64,000 bases of DNA from contig CP072660.1 of NCBI GenBank assembly GCA_029637525.1, positions 62,001 to 126,000 of the forward strand, written 5' to 3'. Below the pieces are notes generated by a model that saw only the letters and a list, made by a program, of their open reading frames with translations, had not been told where the DNA came from and made no database searches. The stretch is from Desulfurococcaceae archaeon MEX13E-LK6-19. GTDB lineage: Archaea > Thermoproteota > Thermoprotei_A > Sulfolobales > Desulfurococcaceae. Each line of letters starts with the position of its first letter. The stretch's first letter is position 1. Shown in pieces: positions 24,350-33,801 of the stretch. The position numbers and the translations under genes are program-made.

Positions 24350-24415
24350 CTGAAGGCCGGGAGGGAGCCCATCATCCCCTCCCCCTCTCTAAGGGGGGCG
24401 TTAGGGCTCCGTAGA
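24350..24415. ncRNA. GC-rich structured element (RNA or terminator)
   Basis: A GC-rich island in AT-rich surroundings. GGAGCCC (24364-24370) pairs with GGGCTCC (24404-24410). Inside it CCCCCT pairs with AGGGGG around a short loop (about 24381-24397). A small GGCC-TGAA-GGCC hairpin precedes it. It sits just downstream of the leftward membrane-protein gene at 24447, so it may be its 3' structure, or an independent RNA. Strand unresolved. Confidence 0.4.
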
Positions 24416-24446
24416 TATTCTTTCTCATAATGGGATTTATAGGTAT

Positions 24447-25088
24447 CTATAACATAAACGTGATCTCTATGAGAAGGAGTGTTATTATTGGTGTAAGCGA
24501 GCCTGTGATCACCACGATGTCGCTTACTCCTGCGCCTCCCAGTATGAACTCTATTTTTCTTTTCAGACTGACATGTATGGTTTTGATTACATCTACCCCA
24601 ATTATTATACTGAGGTATCCTATTGAAGAACTCAAAGGAATGCATACTAGTGGATTGCCTATGTTATGAAAGACTATTATGGTTGAACTAGATATAAGGA
24701 GTGATGTTGGAATAACCGATAACCCAATACCGTAGCCTACTATGTGTATTGACGTGTAATAGAATATTATGGACAACACTATAAGCAAAATAATGGTCTT
24801 GTACACTTCTATACATGTGGCAACATGGATAATGAAAAGCGTACTTAGAGAATATATAAGAGGGGCTACGAAACCACCTATATTCACCGCCAGTTTATTT
24901 AGTTTACTTGTTTTCACAACATACATTGACCCAAATACTATACTCATAGTGTAAGCTATAGAGATCGCTAGTGAATCCCATAGCTCAAAACCGAGTACAC
25001 TATAGTTTATTGTTGACGACAACAATATCATCAAGCATACTATAATCTCAGCCGAACCAAGTTTCTTTCTCTCAAACACAATATCCAC
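24447..25088 (-). CDS. DUF1614-like multi-pass membrane protein
   Basis: Six or seven hydrophobic segments across 213 residues. The family-type signature is near the C-terminus, where IEFILGGAGVSDIVVITG matches the GGAG..D...TG motif of DUF1614 membrane proteins; an N-G-type pocket also appears at VNIGGFVAP. Function of the family is unknown. The gene stands alone, with a possible structured 3' element. Divergent from the gene at 25177 with an 88-base spacer. Confidence 0.7.
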   Translation of the reverse strand: MDIVFERKKLGSAEIIVCLMILLSSTINYSVLGFELWDSLAISIAYTMSIVFGSMYVVKTSKLNKLAVNIGGFVAPLIYSLSTLFIIHVATCIEVYKTIILLIVLSIIFYYTSIHIVGYGIGLSVIPTSLLISSSTIIVFHNIGNPLVCIPLSSSIGYLSIIIGVDVIKTIHVSLKRKIEFILGGAGVSDIVVITGSLTPIITLLLIEITFML

Positions 25089-25176
25089 TATTATCTACAC
25101 CACAGAGCTATTATTACTGCAAGACACTAGTATAGTAGAGAAATGAAGAAAAGGTTTCTGGAGGAGACTCCTAGTA

Positions 25177-26055
25177 ATGTATCCTCATATACTAAGGTCT
25201 GTTGTAGAGGGTGTTCACTTAGCAGTATACTCTAGTATAAAACCAGGCGGAATCCATAGGCTAAGACTCGATGAGGAAGCATACAAAATGATGTCTTCCT
25301 GTACTAGTACTATAGAGTACATTATGAAGGCTATTGAGCTCGGAGAAAGAGTTCGGAGAGGGGAACTAGCTGCTACTGGCATCAATCTAGGAGGGCTTTA
25401 TGCTAAAGCATTAAGAGAGGCATATAGATGGCTTGGTAGAGGAGTGTACCCGGACATCATAATACCTTCACTGACTAACGCATTAATATTATCGTATACT
25501 GAAGTCGAGAGTGTTCTAGAGGATCTTGGAAGCGTGAAGAGAGCTAGGAGCATATTCATTGATGGAAGTCAGTGGCGTGACGTGAGGGAGCTCATGAATG
25601 CATTAAAGACTATAGGTGCTGAACAAATGGTCACTCATCTCCAAGAAGTAGGGCTGACTTACACTCATGCTCTAACAGAATCAACTGGACTAACAGAAGT
25701 ATTCAATACCTTGTCCAGTAAATGGCCAGGATTCATAACAGTTAATCCACGTGATGACACAGTATTTAACCTGGTTAGAAAACTCATGGAGTACAATAGA
25801 GAATACAGCGACTTCAACAGTGCTATAGTAAGACTCTATCTAGAAATAATTAAGCCACGGTTACCTGATTGGGCGCTAAAGTATGTAGAAGAAGCATTAA
25901 ACCATAAGTTAATGGATACTAGAGAGGGAAGCAAGATCCTATTCAATCTTGACTTGAAATTAAGAAAAGAAGGCTTCACATACGATCAATACATACCGCT
26001 CTTGGCTGCTGTTCTACAACTAGCAGTATACGATGGCTTTAGACCTCATTACTGA
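25177..26055 (+). CDS. CitG-like (triphosphoribosyl-dephospho-CoA synthase family) protein
   Basis: All-helical protein resembling the CitG/MdcB family. The key piece is SSIKPGGIHRLRLD near residue 20, like the KPGNVxR loop of that family; other hints are LGGLYAKALREAY and a central QWRDVRELMNALKTIGAEQM. In archaea, which usually lack citrate lyase, the substrate of these proteins is unknown; related enzymes transfer a ribosyl-triphosphate group. Conservation is loose, so the assignment is tentative. ATG 25177 after a GGAGGAG ribosome binding site fixes the start. It overlaps the convergent rhomboid gene by 7 bases. Confidence 0.6.
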   Translation: MYPHILRSVVEGVHLAVYSSIKPGGIHRLRLDEEAYKMMSSCTSTIEYIMKAIELGERVRRGELAATGINLGGLYAKALREAYRWLGRGVYPDIIIPSLTNALILSYTEVESVLEDLGSVKRARSIFIDGSQWRDVRELMNALKTIGAEQMVTHLQEVGLTYTHALTESTGLTEVFNTLSSKWPGFITVNPRDDTVFNLVRKLMEYNREYSDFNSAIVRLYLEIIKPRLPDWALKYVEEALNHKLMDTREGSKILFNLDLKLRKEGFTYDQYIPLLAAVLQLAVYDGFRPHY

Positions 26056-26879
26056 GCTTCTTCACCAGCTTCTTCTATAATTGCTTCTTTATGCTCTGGG
26101 GGTATGATCAGCTCGTATTTCTCGATAACTCTCCTGGTTCTAATCATTGCTTTTACACGTGGGCTCAAGAAAAACGGGGCAAGTACAACGCCTGCCATGA
26201 AGCCTCCTATATGGGCCCAGAATGCTATACTGGAGTAGGTTAGTCCTACGAGGACAAGTATTCCGAGTATCAATTGTGTCAGGAACCATAAGCCAATATA
26301 AGCCCAGGCTGGAAGAGTCACAAACAATGGTATTATTGCTATAAAGTACACTAGACTAAGCTTTGTTCTAGGATAGTATATGAGATACGCCCCCATGACA
26401 CCACTTATAGCGCCCGAAGCCCCTATCGCCGGCACAGTCCATGGCGAGAAACCATAGTTTGTCAACAAGTATTCCTGAGGAATAAAGTATATTACAAGAA
26501 TATTCACATAATGCGCGAAGAGACCTGATATAAAGTAGAATAATAGGAACCGCTTACTACCCATCGCATTCTCAACTGCTCCACCGAAGAAGTAGAGGAA
26601 AAGCATGTTTCCAAGCAAATGATAGAAATCACCGTGGAGAAACATTGATGTAAACAACGTCCATAGTTTTTCTCCTCTAACAATAGCTATCGGCACAACA
26701 CCCAGCTCTCTGTATATATCACTAGCCGATATAGCATATGGAAGAATATAGTTTGGATGGAAAACAACTACTATGTGGACAACAACATTAATCAATATAA
26801 GTAATATTGTTGCAACAGGGAACCTGCCGTACATTACATCTTCAGTAGTCTTTGCAACAGGAAGCATTACCGTATACAC
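26049..26879 (-). CDS. Rhomboid-family intramembrane serine protease
   Basis: Integral membrane protease. Six or more membrane helices. Catalytic Ser is in PAIGASGAISGVMGAY (about residue 153), catalytic His in SIAFWAHIGGFMAGVVLAPF, and the second-helix FTSMFLHGDFYHLLGNMLFLYFFGGAVE stretch has the conserved H and N pattern (LHGDFYHLLGN). The soluble N-terminus is short, and a C-terminal tail of about 35 charged residues faces the cytoplasm. Substrates unknown. Monocistronic by spacing. Confidence 0.92.
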   Translation of the reverse strand: MYTVMLPVAKTTEDVMYGRFPVATILLILINVVVHIVVVFHPNYILPYAISASDIYRELGVVPIAIVRGEKLWTLFTSMFLHGDFYHLLGNMLFLYFFGGAVENAMGSKRFLLFYFISGLFAHYVNILVIYFIPQEYLLTNYGFSPWTVPAIGASGAISGVMGAYLIYYPRTKLSLVYFIAIIPLFVTLPAWAYIGLWFLTQLILGILVLVGLTYSSIAFWAHIGGFMAGVVLAPFFLSPRVKAMIRTRRVIEKYELIIPPEHKEAIIEEAGEEAQ

Positions 26880-26947
26880 CTACTCCTATTAAAAGACAAT
26901 AGGTCGCCAAAATAATATAAGAATATCCATATACACCACTACACTAG

Positions 26948-27676
26948 TCATCCAAGCCATTGTAGTAATCCCTTCTTCCCGCCAATAACTATTTCAAATA
27001 ATTTATTGAACGCCGGTAAACTAACATTGTATACTGGTACATTGTTCACCAACACCTTCTCCACCCTAGCATTATGGGCATGTCCATGGATTACTGCATC
27101 AAACAAGTCTGGCGTAATAATTTTCTCCATTCTCTTTGACGCAAGATAAGGCCATACATAAGGTTTTTCTCCACGAAGATTCCTGTATGTTACACCATAA
27201 TGTGATACTAAAACCAGGTAATCCACTTCACTCCTGATCTTCGTGGCTAACTCCTTTATTTTAGCTGGGAGTTCTTCATAGTATTTACTAAGCCAGGGCA
27301 TGTTTTTTGATTGCCACAAAGTTGGTTTCTCCAAAGCGCCTCTTGTCCCGATAAATCCTATTTTAGAGCCCTTTATCTCGAGGATAACATAGTTGTCTTT
27401 AAGCCATATAACTTGCTCATATCTTCTCATATACTCTTCCTCGTATTCATGGTATTCCTCGTTACCAAAAACAGCCACTATAGGTTTCCCTTGAGAGAGA
27501 CTAAGTGTTTTCTCATAAGCAGGCTTGAGAGCGGATATATTATTCTTTTCAACAAGATCTCCAGCCCACACGATCACATCAATTTTACTCCAGTCAACAG
27601 TTTTTAGCAACTTCAAGTATATGTCTAAATATCTAGGACTATGTATATCAGATGTTGCTAGAAGAGTTATTCCCAT
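26948..27676 (-). CDS. Calcineurin-like metallophosphoesterase
   Basis: Motifs in order: ATSDIHSPRYLD (residue 7), WAGDLVEKN (about 38), FGNEEYHEYEEEY (GNxE variant of GNHE, about 70), a His in LVSHYGVTYRN (about 155) and HGHAHNARVEKV (about 200). It belongs to the broad Icc-like phosphoesterase group; substrate unknown. The frame extends to 27784, but ATG 27676 begins GITLLATSDIH directly and lies about 35 bases after a TATA element (TTTATAA near 27717). Confidence 0.88.
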   Translation of the reverse strand: MGITLLATSDIHSPRYLDIYLKLLKTVDWSKIDVIVWAGDLVEKNNISALKPAYEKTLSLSQGKPIVAVFGNEEYHEYEEEYMRRYEQVIWLKDNYVILEIKGSKIGFIGTRGALEKPTLWQSKNMPWLSKYYEELPAKIKELATKIRSEVDYLVLVSHYGVTYRNLRGEKPYVWPYLASKRMEKIITPDLFDAVIHGHAHNARVEKVLVNNVPVYNVSLPAFNKLFEIVIGGKKGLLQWLG

Positions 27677-27776
27677 CAATGTTTCCGTCCTCACACTAGG
27701 GATTAATACGAGATAAAGGTTATAAAGGATACTAAAATGATTTAAGCGAGACGTAGCAGTGGAGGGCAGAAGAACA

Positions 27777-27998
27777 ATGACCATAGGATTACTAAAGGGT
27801 ATAAACGCCCCTGGCCATAAGGGATGGACTACTGTAAAGTGCTCGATATGTAATAAGAAGATCGATTTGTTTGATGCAATAGATACTGGCGAAGCATACT
27901 ATTGCCCAAAATGTGGTGCATTCTTCTGTGCAGCTGATGCAAAGAGACTGAAGTACAAATGCCCTTACGATAGAACAGAACTACAGCCATACTATTAA
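27777..27998 (+). CDS. Small zinc-binding protein, 73 aa
   Basis: Three cysteine pairs are visible: CSICNKK, CPKCGAFFC and a final KYKCPYDRTEL. This resembles a treble-clef or RING-like zinc finger (YYCPKCGAFFCAADAKR). Such proteins may act in ubiquitin-like or protein-protein roles, but no partner genes are here. ATG 27777 follows GGAGGGCAGAAGAACA. An upstream in-frame start at 27759 is less likely. Divergent from the phosphoesterase. Confidence 0.72.
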   Translation: MTIGLLKGINAPGHKGWTTVKCSICNKKIDLFDAIDTGEAYYCPKCGAFFCAADAKRLKYKCPYDRTELQPYY

Positions 27999-28183
27999 GG
28001 ATCTTCATCAACTATTGTTATTGCTCTTTGGGGACACAATGGAATACATCCATAGCATTCTTTACATCGACTGCTCTCGACAACAAGTTTCTTATCTTCT
28101 ATCCGGAATACGTAAGCTGGACAATACTCTACGCATAAACCACATAAATCACATTTATTCTCATCAACAATAATATTAACCAA
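27995..28183 (-). CDS. Ferredoxin, two 4Fe-4S clusters
   Basis: A 62-residue ferredoxin with two C-x2-C-x2-C-x3-C(P) motifs: CDLCGLCVEYCP (residues 10-21) and CKECYGCIPLCP (about 40-51). Small electron carrier in the cytoplasm, probably serving ferredoxin-linked oxidoreductases such as the AOR and 2-oxoacid enzymes elsewhere in the window. It ends 4 bases inside the convergent zinc-binding gene. GTG or ATG at 28183 region; the start chosen gives the standard short N-terminus before the first cluster. Confidence 0.93.
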   Translation of the reverse strand: MVNIIVDENKCDLCGLCVEYCPAYVFRIEDKKLVVESSRCKECYGCIPLCPQRAITIVDEDP

Positions 28184-28246
28184 ATCCTAGAACCACCTCA
28201 CATGGTATAGACAGTGATAGTATACGTGTAGAGGTGAGTAATAGGT

Positions 28247-28951
28247 TTGAAGCTCAAAGCCGACATGCATATTCATACAACTGTAAGTGACGGTAGAGCT
28301 AGTCCCTACGAAGTAGTCTTAACCGCCATCGAGAAAGAACTCGGCATAATAGCTATAACAGACCACAATAGTTTTCGCGGAGGCATACTTGCACAAGAGT
28401 ACGCCAAGAAATATCAACACGAGATCATCGTCATTATTGGGAATGAAGTTCGGACAGTTCATGGAGACGTACTTGTATACTGTAGTAGCCCAAAGAACAT
28501 ACCCAACATACCGAGTTCGCTTCAGGAGCTCATAGACAAAGCACATGAGAATAACTGTCTTGTTGTCCCAGCACATCCATTCGACTCACTTAGGCTAGGC
28601 ATAGGTGATTTGGTATATGAGTTGAAGGGATGGGATGCTATAGAAGTATTTAATGCATCAGCTAATCGTGGCGCTAACAAGAAAGCAGAAGAGGCTGCCA
28701 GAATACTCGGACTCCCAGGCTTGGCTTCATCTGATGCACATATACCGGAGTATATTGGGACAGCATACACCATTATTGAAATAGACGACTACAGCCCTGA
28801 GGGTGTCTTGGAGGCTATTAGGAAAAACAAGGTAACGCCTGTTAAGAGGTATCCCCCTTTTAAGTATTTTGTAAAAAGAGTCCTATGGACTATAGAGAGG
28901 AAAACTGTCAGAGCACTACTTTACGGGCACCACGATTACTCCGAGGCCTAG
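28247..28951 (+). CDS. PHP-domain metal-dependent phosphoesterase
   Basis: PHP domain: DMHIHTTVSDGRASP (residues 6-20), IAITDHNSFRGG, a Glu in VIIGNEVRTVHGDVL, VVPAHPFDS and LASSDAHIPEYIG supply the trinuclear metal ligands. Related to the YciV/TrpH phosphodiesterases acting on small nucleotides, but the substrate cannot be read. The start at 28247 is TTG following GAGGTGAG. Its last 36 bases overlap the convergent valS gene. Confidence 0.88.
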   Translation: MKLKADMHIHTTVSDGRASPYEVVLTAIEKELGIIAITDHNSFRGGILAQEYAKKYQHEIIVIIGNEVRTVHGDVLVYCSSPKNIPNIPSSLQELIDKAHENNCLVVPAHPFDSLRLGIGDLVYELKGWDAIEVFNASANRGANKKAEEAARILGLPGLASSDAHIPEYIGTAYTIIEIDDYSPEGVLEAIRKNKVTPVKRYPPFKYFVKRVLWTIERKTVRALLYGHHDYSEA

Positions 28952-31369
28952 TTCTTCGCCTTCTGGTTTCTCTTTATCATATACACGTACATCTCTTATC
29001 TTGTGGAGATCCTTGATCTCGTCAACCACTCCCTCGAGTTCCCTAGGGACATACACAGTGGCGTCAAGAGGCTCACTTAGCTTTAATCCCTTGTTCTTCT
29101 TGTAAGTCCATATGAGGGAGTTTACTTCAACAACTTTTTCAAGGAGATCAGGACTCCACTCAAGCCATTCTTTCTCGGGTTCTGGGAATCTTTCTCTATG
29201 CACTGTTCTACCATAGAGTCTCCTATAGATGGCGTCGGTGACGAAGGGCATTATTGGTGCTAGAGCACGTAGTATTGTGTTGAGTGTTGTGTAAAGTGTA
29301 TACCATGCTGCTTTCTGTTCTTCACTACTATACTTGCCCTCCCTATTGTATGCACGTGATTTAACGAGCTCCAGGTAATGACTAGCGAATATATTCCATG
29401 TAAACTGGTAGATCTCGTTAATAGGCTCGTATACATCGAGTTCACTATAAGCTTTATCTATCTTCTCGATTACTCTAGCGAGTTTCGCTAGGAGAGCCTT
29501 GTCTAGAGGACGTAGCTTTACCTCTTCTTTCTTCGGTTCAGGGAAAGCTGATATGAATCTCGCTATGTTCCATAGTTTTGTTGCAAACAACCTACCTGTC
29601 TTGATCATTTGCTCACTGAACCTGTAGTCGTAACCCAGCTTGCTTGCTCCAGCAGCCCAGAACCTGAATGCATCTGCACCATATTTCTCGAGATAGGGAT
29701 CTGGGTCTATGATATTGCCTTTACTCTTATGCATCGCCTCACCTTTCTCGTCAAGCCCCATACCAGTAATTCTTACCCATCTGAAGGCTGGTTGTCCTGT
29801 TAGTTGGTATACTCTGAGCAACGTGTAGTAAAGCCATGTTCTTATGATGTCCTCGCCTTGTGGACGTAACGCGTTCTTGAATCCTCTCTTGAACAGCTCT
29901 GGGTTTCTCTTGTAGCCGGAGGCATAGAGTACTGATATACTGCTGTCAAACCATGTATCGAAGACTTTCTTCTCGCCAACAAGTTTTTCTTTTGGAGCAC
30001 CACACTTGGGGCACTTGTCCCATGGGGGCTCGTCTTTCCATGGCCTATAGTATTTTCCTGGCTCCGGGAGAAGGACTGCTCCACATTCACTACAACGCCA
30101 TACCGGTACTTCTGTCGCATAATACCTGTCTCTACTTATTGGCCAATCGGCTGTTATACTCTCGATCCAGTCGATTAGTTTTCTGCGATGCATCTCAGGC
30201 TTAAAATCGATCTTATAGGCAATTTCTTTTATCTTGTCTTTGTACTCTAGTTGTTTAAGGAACCATTCGCGTGTATTGATTATTTGTACGGGTGTTTTAC
30301 ATCTCCAACAAATAGGAACTGAGTGAACGATCTTTTCCTTCTTGACTATAAGCCCTTTTTCTTCAAGCAACTCTATGATCTTCTTTCTAGCCTCGTCAAC
30401 AGGCAATCCAGCTATAGGCCCTGCTTCACTCTTCATTCTACCATCTTTATCCACTATGACGAGAGGCTCTAGCCCGAGGTCACGGAACATTTTCACGTCT
30501 ACTTTGTCTCCATAACTACATACCATGACGAGGCCTGTACCGAATTCCCTGTCTACTTCCTGGTGAGTCATTATGGGTACTTCGTGTTCGTACAATGGTA
30601 CTATAGCGTGTTTGCCTTTTAGATCCTTGTATCTATCGTCTTCAGGATGAAATACAAGTGCTTTACAAGCCCTGAGTAGTTCTGGACGTGTTGTAGCCAC
30701 AATGACTTCTTTACCAGTTTCTTTTACTAGGAATTTGATGTAGCATAGATAACCTTCTTTGTCTTTATACTCTAGTTCAGCGTCAGCAAGTGTTGTCCTG
30801 CATCTAGGACACCAGTTTACAGGTCTCTCGGCCTCATAGATCAAACCGCGTTTATACAACTCTATGAATGTCTCCTGGGTGATCTTCCTGTACTCTGGGC
30901 TATCGGTGCCATTCCTCCAGTAGTCGAAGCCACATCCGAGCCTCTTCCATACCTTCACGATCTCTTCTTCAGCTTTATCAAGGAATTTCTTACAGAGCTC
31001 GAGAAACTTTTCTCTACCCTCAGGGGTAGATGCTATTTCATGCGGGTTTATACCATAGGCTTTCTCAACCTGTACTTCAACAGGAAGACCATTCCTGTCA
31101 GCATAGAATGGAACCAGTACATTATATCCTTTCATCTTAAAGTATCTAGCAATCATATCTATTTGTGCGTAATGAGCCGCGCCGCCAACATGCCATTTAC
31201 CGCTAGCATATGGTGGAGGAGTATCTATTACAATAATTTCTCTCTCATCGCTTGGGTCGAAAGTAAATTTATGCAGCCCCTCTTCCTCCCACTGTTTATA
31301 GAGCTCGGGCTCAAGATTGTGATCCCATCGTTTCTCCTTGATTCTGCTACTAAACCTACTGGACTCCAT
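28916..31369 (-). CDS. valS: Valyl-tRNA synthetase
   Basis: Class I synthetase that charges tRNA-Val. The HIGH motif appears as KWHVGGA (residue 58) and KMSKS as MHKSKGN (about 560). The inserted editing domain spans about 190-370 with a TTRPELLRACKALVFHPED stretch. Zinc-like cysteine pairs occur at NWCPRCRT, ICWRCKTP, WRCSECG and DKCPKCG. The C-terminal anticodon-binding helices follow after residue 600. 817 aa fits crenarchaeal ValRS. It is distinguished from IleRS and LeuRS by overall sequence style, not by a decisive residue. Confidence 0.9.
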   Translation of the reverse strand: MESSRFSSRIKEKRWDHNLEPELYKQWEEEGLHKFTFDPSDEREIIVIDTPPPYASGKWHVGGAAHYAQIDMIARYFKMKGYNVLVPFYADRNGLPVEVQVEKAYGINPHEIASTPEGREKFLELCKKFLDKAEEEIVKVWKRLGCGFDYWRNGTDSPEYRKITQETFIELYKRGLIYEAERPVNWCPRCRTTLADAELEYKDKEGYLCYIKFLVKETGKEVIVATTRPELLRACKALVFHPEDDRYKDLKGKHAIVPLYEHEVPIMTHQEVDREFGTGLVMVCSYGDKVDVKMFRDLGLEPLVIVDKDGRMKSEAGPIAGLPVDEARKKIIELLEEKGLIVKKEKIVHSVPICWRCKTPVQIINTREWFLKQLEYKDKIKEIAYKIDFKPEMHRRKLIDWIESITADWPISRDRYYATEVPVWRCSECGAVLLPEPGKYYRPWKDEPPWDKCPKCGAPKEKLVGEKKVFDTWFDSSISVLYASGYKRNPELFKRGFKNALRPQGEDIIRTWLYYTLLRVYQLTGQPAFRWVRITGMGLDEKGEAMHKSKGNIIDPDPYLEKYGADAFRFWAAGASKLGYDYRFSEQMIKTGRLFATKLWNIARFISAFPEPKKEEVKLRPLDKALLAKLARVIEKIDKAYSELDVYEPINEIYQFTWNIFASHYLELVKSRAYNREGKYSSEEQKAAWYTLYTTLNTILRALAPIMPFVTDAIYRRLYGRTVHRERFPEPEKEWLEWSPDLLEKVVEVNSLIWTYKKNKGLKLSEPLDATVYVPRELEGVVDEIKDLHKIRDVRVYDKEKPEGEELGLGVIVVPVK

Positions 31370-31497
31370 AAAAAGACACCCACTATAGGCTTATCCTCAT
31401 CAAATACTTTATTGTACTACGTTTAACGAATTATATGATGATAACAGTATTTATATTTTGTAACAAGAAGGTAATAAGAGCAGTCTTTTAAGGTAAT

Positions 31498-31893
31498 TTA
31501 AGGTAGTTCTTCTTCACGTGGAGCATTACACCCAATGATCTCCCAGGATTTGTAGAAGAGTCTCTCAATGTCGTTGTATGTGAGTTCTCCATTGATTATG
31601 TATCTAACGTTTACGGTCTCTGTCTTGTTCTTGGCTTTTACGCCTACGACAATGGTTTTCTCTATTTTATTGGCGAGATCCTCGCCAAGGATCTTAAGGT
31701 AGTCTTTCTTGTCGATTTCACTATATAGTATACAGTACTCCTTGTTCTCTAGGCATTTCTCGCTAGTGATTTTGTGAACGAATCCTTTCTTGTAGACGTC
31801 GACAGAGACTGTTTTCTTACCGTTTTCCTCGATTATGAGGACCCTGTAGTATCTTAGAAACCAGTACTCACTGACATTACTTGGTTGCTCCAT
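31498..31893 (-). CDS. Hypothetical protein, about 131 aa
   Basis: No recognised family. Predicted mostly beta with a helical end: YWFLRYYRVLIIEENGKK, a charged central helix (SEIDKKDYLKILGEDLANKIEK), a second strand region VVGVKAKNKTETVNVRYIING, and ELTYNDIERLFYKSW. Two cysteines at about 50-60 and one near the end. Frame is open to 31923, overlapping the radical SAM gene, but ATG 31893 after a CTTGTTCATGG-rich junction is the simplest start. Last gene of the maf-radical SAM unit. Confidence 0.6.
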   Translation of the reverse strand: MEQPSNVSEYWFLRYYRVLIIEENGKKTVSVDVYKKGFVHKITSEKCLENKEYCILYSEIDKKDYLKILGEDLANKIEKTIVVGVKAKNKTETVNVRYIINGELTYNDIERLFYKSWEIIGCNAPREEELP

Positions 31894-31907
31894 TGTACAC
31901 ACCTTGT

Positions 31908-33065
31908 TCATGGTTTGAAGCACAGGTCTTCAACACATTTTGTTAAACCATATTCTCTAGCTATATTGAATGCTTCTCTAATCTCTTTCCATGTAGGTCT
32001 TCTAGCTATATCTGGGTAGTTCTTCGGGTTTCTAGCTACAAGGTATTCTGGTCTATACTGGTCCATTATGTTTACTAGAACTCTAGGCAGGTGTTTACCA
32101 ATATACTCTAGTACTTTCCTAGTACAACACTCTATGTGGTTTGGCAACACTAGGTGGCGTATTATGATTTCTTCTCCTTCGTCATGTATTATCTTCAAGT
32201 TACGTGTAACTATATCAAAGTAGTTTTTCACGAGAGACAGTTTTTCTCCACACTTGTTGTTGCCGTACTTGAAGTCGGGGAGCCATATATCCATGAGGTC
32301 TTTGATAAGCTTCAACGACTCGACGGTAAGATACATGTTGCTATTCCATAGTTGCGGAACGTTTACGTCCATATACTTCATGCTCTCAATAATAGTGTGT
32401 ATGTTAGGCGTTGGATCGCCTCCAACATGGTTCACGTTCCTAGCACCGGCTTTCCTCAATTCCTCTTGGATCCTAGCCAGTGTCTTGGCATCAACTTTGA
32501 TCCCATGGGTAGGGTGTTCCTGGCTTATATCCCAGTTCTGGCAGAACACGCAATGGAAGTTACATCCACCATAGAATATCGTCCCGGATGGTACCAGGAC
32601 GGACTCCTCGCCCATGTGTAGAAAATACGTGTGGACAATCGTGGTAGCATCTACTCTACAAGAACCTATCTTGCCTTCACGCCTGTTTATACCGCATCTC
32701 CGTTCACAGAAACAACAAGCCTCAACCATCTTATTGGCTATAGCGATCTTTATATCAAGTAGACTGTACTCGGGAAGAGGTAGTTCGTCGAGACTAGACC
32801 CGCCCTCCTTGATCTCTCTGAATACTTTCTTGAAGACAGCCGCGTACTTGTCATGGAGTCTCCACAGCTCGTTAATATCCTGTATCTCATATGGATTCTC
32901 GCTAACCTCAATCCTCTTAACGATCCTATATTTCGCTGGAGCCTCGTTCCTCATAACGCGTAGGTACCAGTCTAGTTTCTCCCTGACATCCGGGTCCTCC
33001 CAAATCCTTATGGCATCGGGTCTATAGAGTACTAGAGAATAAATGTCCACGGGATCCACCGACAA
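31908..33065 (-). CDS. Radical SAM protein, PflA/PflX-like
   Basis: Radical SAM enzyme related to glycyl-radical activases. The cluster-binding motif is GGCNFHCVFCQNW (about residues 165-177). An upstream cysteine set CCFCERRCGINRREGKIGSC (about 115-135) binds an accessory cluster or zinc and is typical of the COG1313 PflX group. No glycyl-radical enzyme is encoded nearby, so the target is unknown. It overlaps maf by 44 bases, and the next gene follows directly, indicating one transcript. Confidence 0.87.
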   Translation of the reverse strand: MSVDPVDIYSLVLYRPDAIRIWEDPDVREKLDWYLRVMRNEAPAKYRIVKRIEVSENPYEIQDINELWRLHDKYAAVFKKVFREIKEGGSSLDELPLPEYSLLDIKIAIANKMVEACCFCERRCGINRREGKIGSCRVDATTIVHTYFLHMGEESVLVPSGTIFYGGCNFHCVFCQNWDISQEHPTHGIKVDAKTLARIQEELRKAGARNVNHVGGDPTPNIHTIIESMKYMDVNVPQLWNSNMYLTVESLKLIKDLMDIWLPDFKYGNNKCGEKLSLVKNYFDIVTRNLKIIHDEGEEIIIRHLVLPNHIECCTRKVLEYIGKHLPRVLVNIMDQYRPEYLVARNPKNYPDIARRPTWKEIREAFNIAREYGLTKCVEDLCFKP

Positions 33066-33669
33066 CTCTCTTCATCACCCCTGATTCGAGAATGTTTATG
33101 CCGTGTTTAAGCAGGTAGACATGTAGTCTGGCTAGAGGTAGTCCGACAACGTTGTAGTAATCACCGTCAATCTTCTCGATCAATAGGGATCCTAGACCCT
33201 GGATTGCATAGCCACCAGCTTTCCCGAGACCCTCAAGACTCGCAGCATAGAGTTCTAGTTCTTTATCAGTAAAGTACCTCATTTTCACACGTGTCTCCTC
33301 AACAAAATAATCTACTGTTTTCTCGCTCATATCTATTATGAATACCCCGGTCAAAACACGATGCCATCGGCCACGAAGCCTCTTCAGTATAGCAACTTGT
33401 TCATTAACACTAGGAGGCTTTCCGATAACCCTACCATCATCTATAGCTATAATGGTGTCGGCAGCAACAATTACGGAGTCCCTAGGCACTAGATCGACTA
33501 CACTGTATGCTTTTCTCCTAGCATTCTCGAGAACAACCTCCCTAGGATCACCATCATAAACCTCCACTACACCGCGTGGCTCAACAACAATAAAGTCGGC
33601 TCCAATAGCTCTAAGTAACTCTATCCTACGCTTACTCTTCGTTGCAAGCACTAGTTTCTTCACAGCCAA
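33022..33669 (-). CDS. maf: Maf-family nucleotide pyrophosphatase
   Basis: House-cleaning nucleoside triphosphate pyrophosphatase. N-terminal LVLATKSKRRIELLRAIGADF and the metal/catalytic patch IVAADTIIAIDDGRVIGKP (about 66-84), then LRGRWHRVLTGV and YVEETRVKMR-like FVEETRVKMR. The catalytic core is complete (215 aa). Family members hydrolyse dTTP/UTP or modified bases; specificity not evident. First gene of a leftward unit with the PflX-like enzyme, which it overlaps by 44 bases. Confidence 0.92.
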   Translation of the reverse strand: MAVKKLVLATKSKRRIELLRAIGADFIVVEPRGVVEVYDGDPREVVLENARRKAYSVVDLVPRDSVIVAADTIIAIDDGRVIGKPPSVNEQVAILKRLRGRWHRVLTGVFIIDMSEKTVDYFVEETRVKMRYFTDKELELYAASLEGLGKAGGYAIQGLGSLLIEKIDGDYYNVVGLPLARLHVYLLKHGINILESGVMKRVVGGSRGHLFSSTL

Positions 33670-33801
33670 ACACCACTAATGATACTCTAGAGTATTTCTC
33701 CGCAAACCCTTTATTCTATTTTTAACCAGAAGAAGAATTGACTCATTGGTTTCTCTAAATACCGTTAAGGAAGGTTGTCTGGGAGTGTAAACACAAAAAT
33801 C

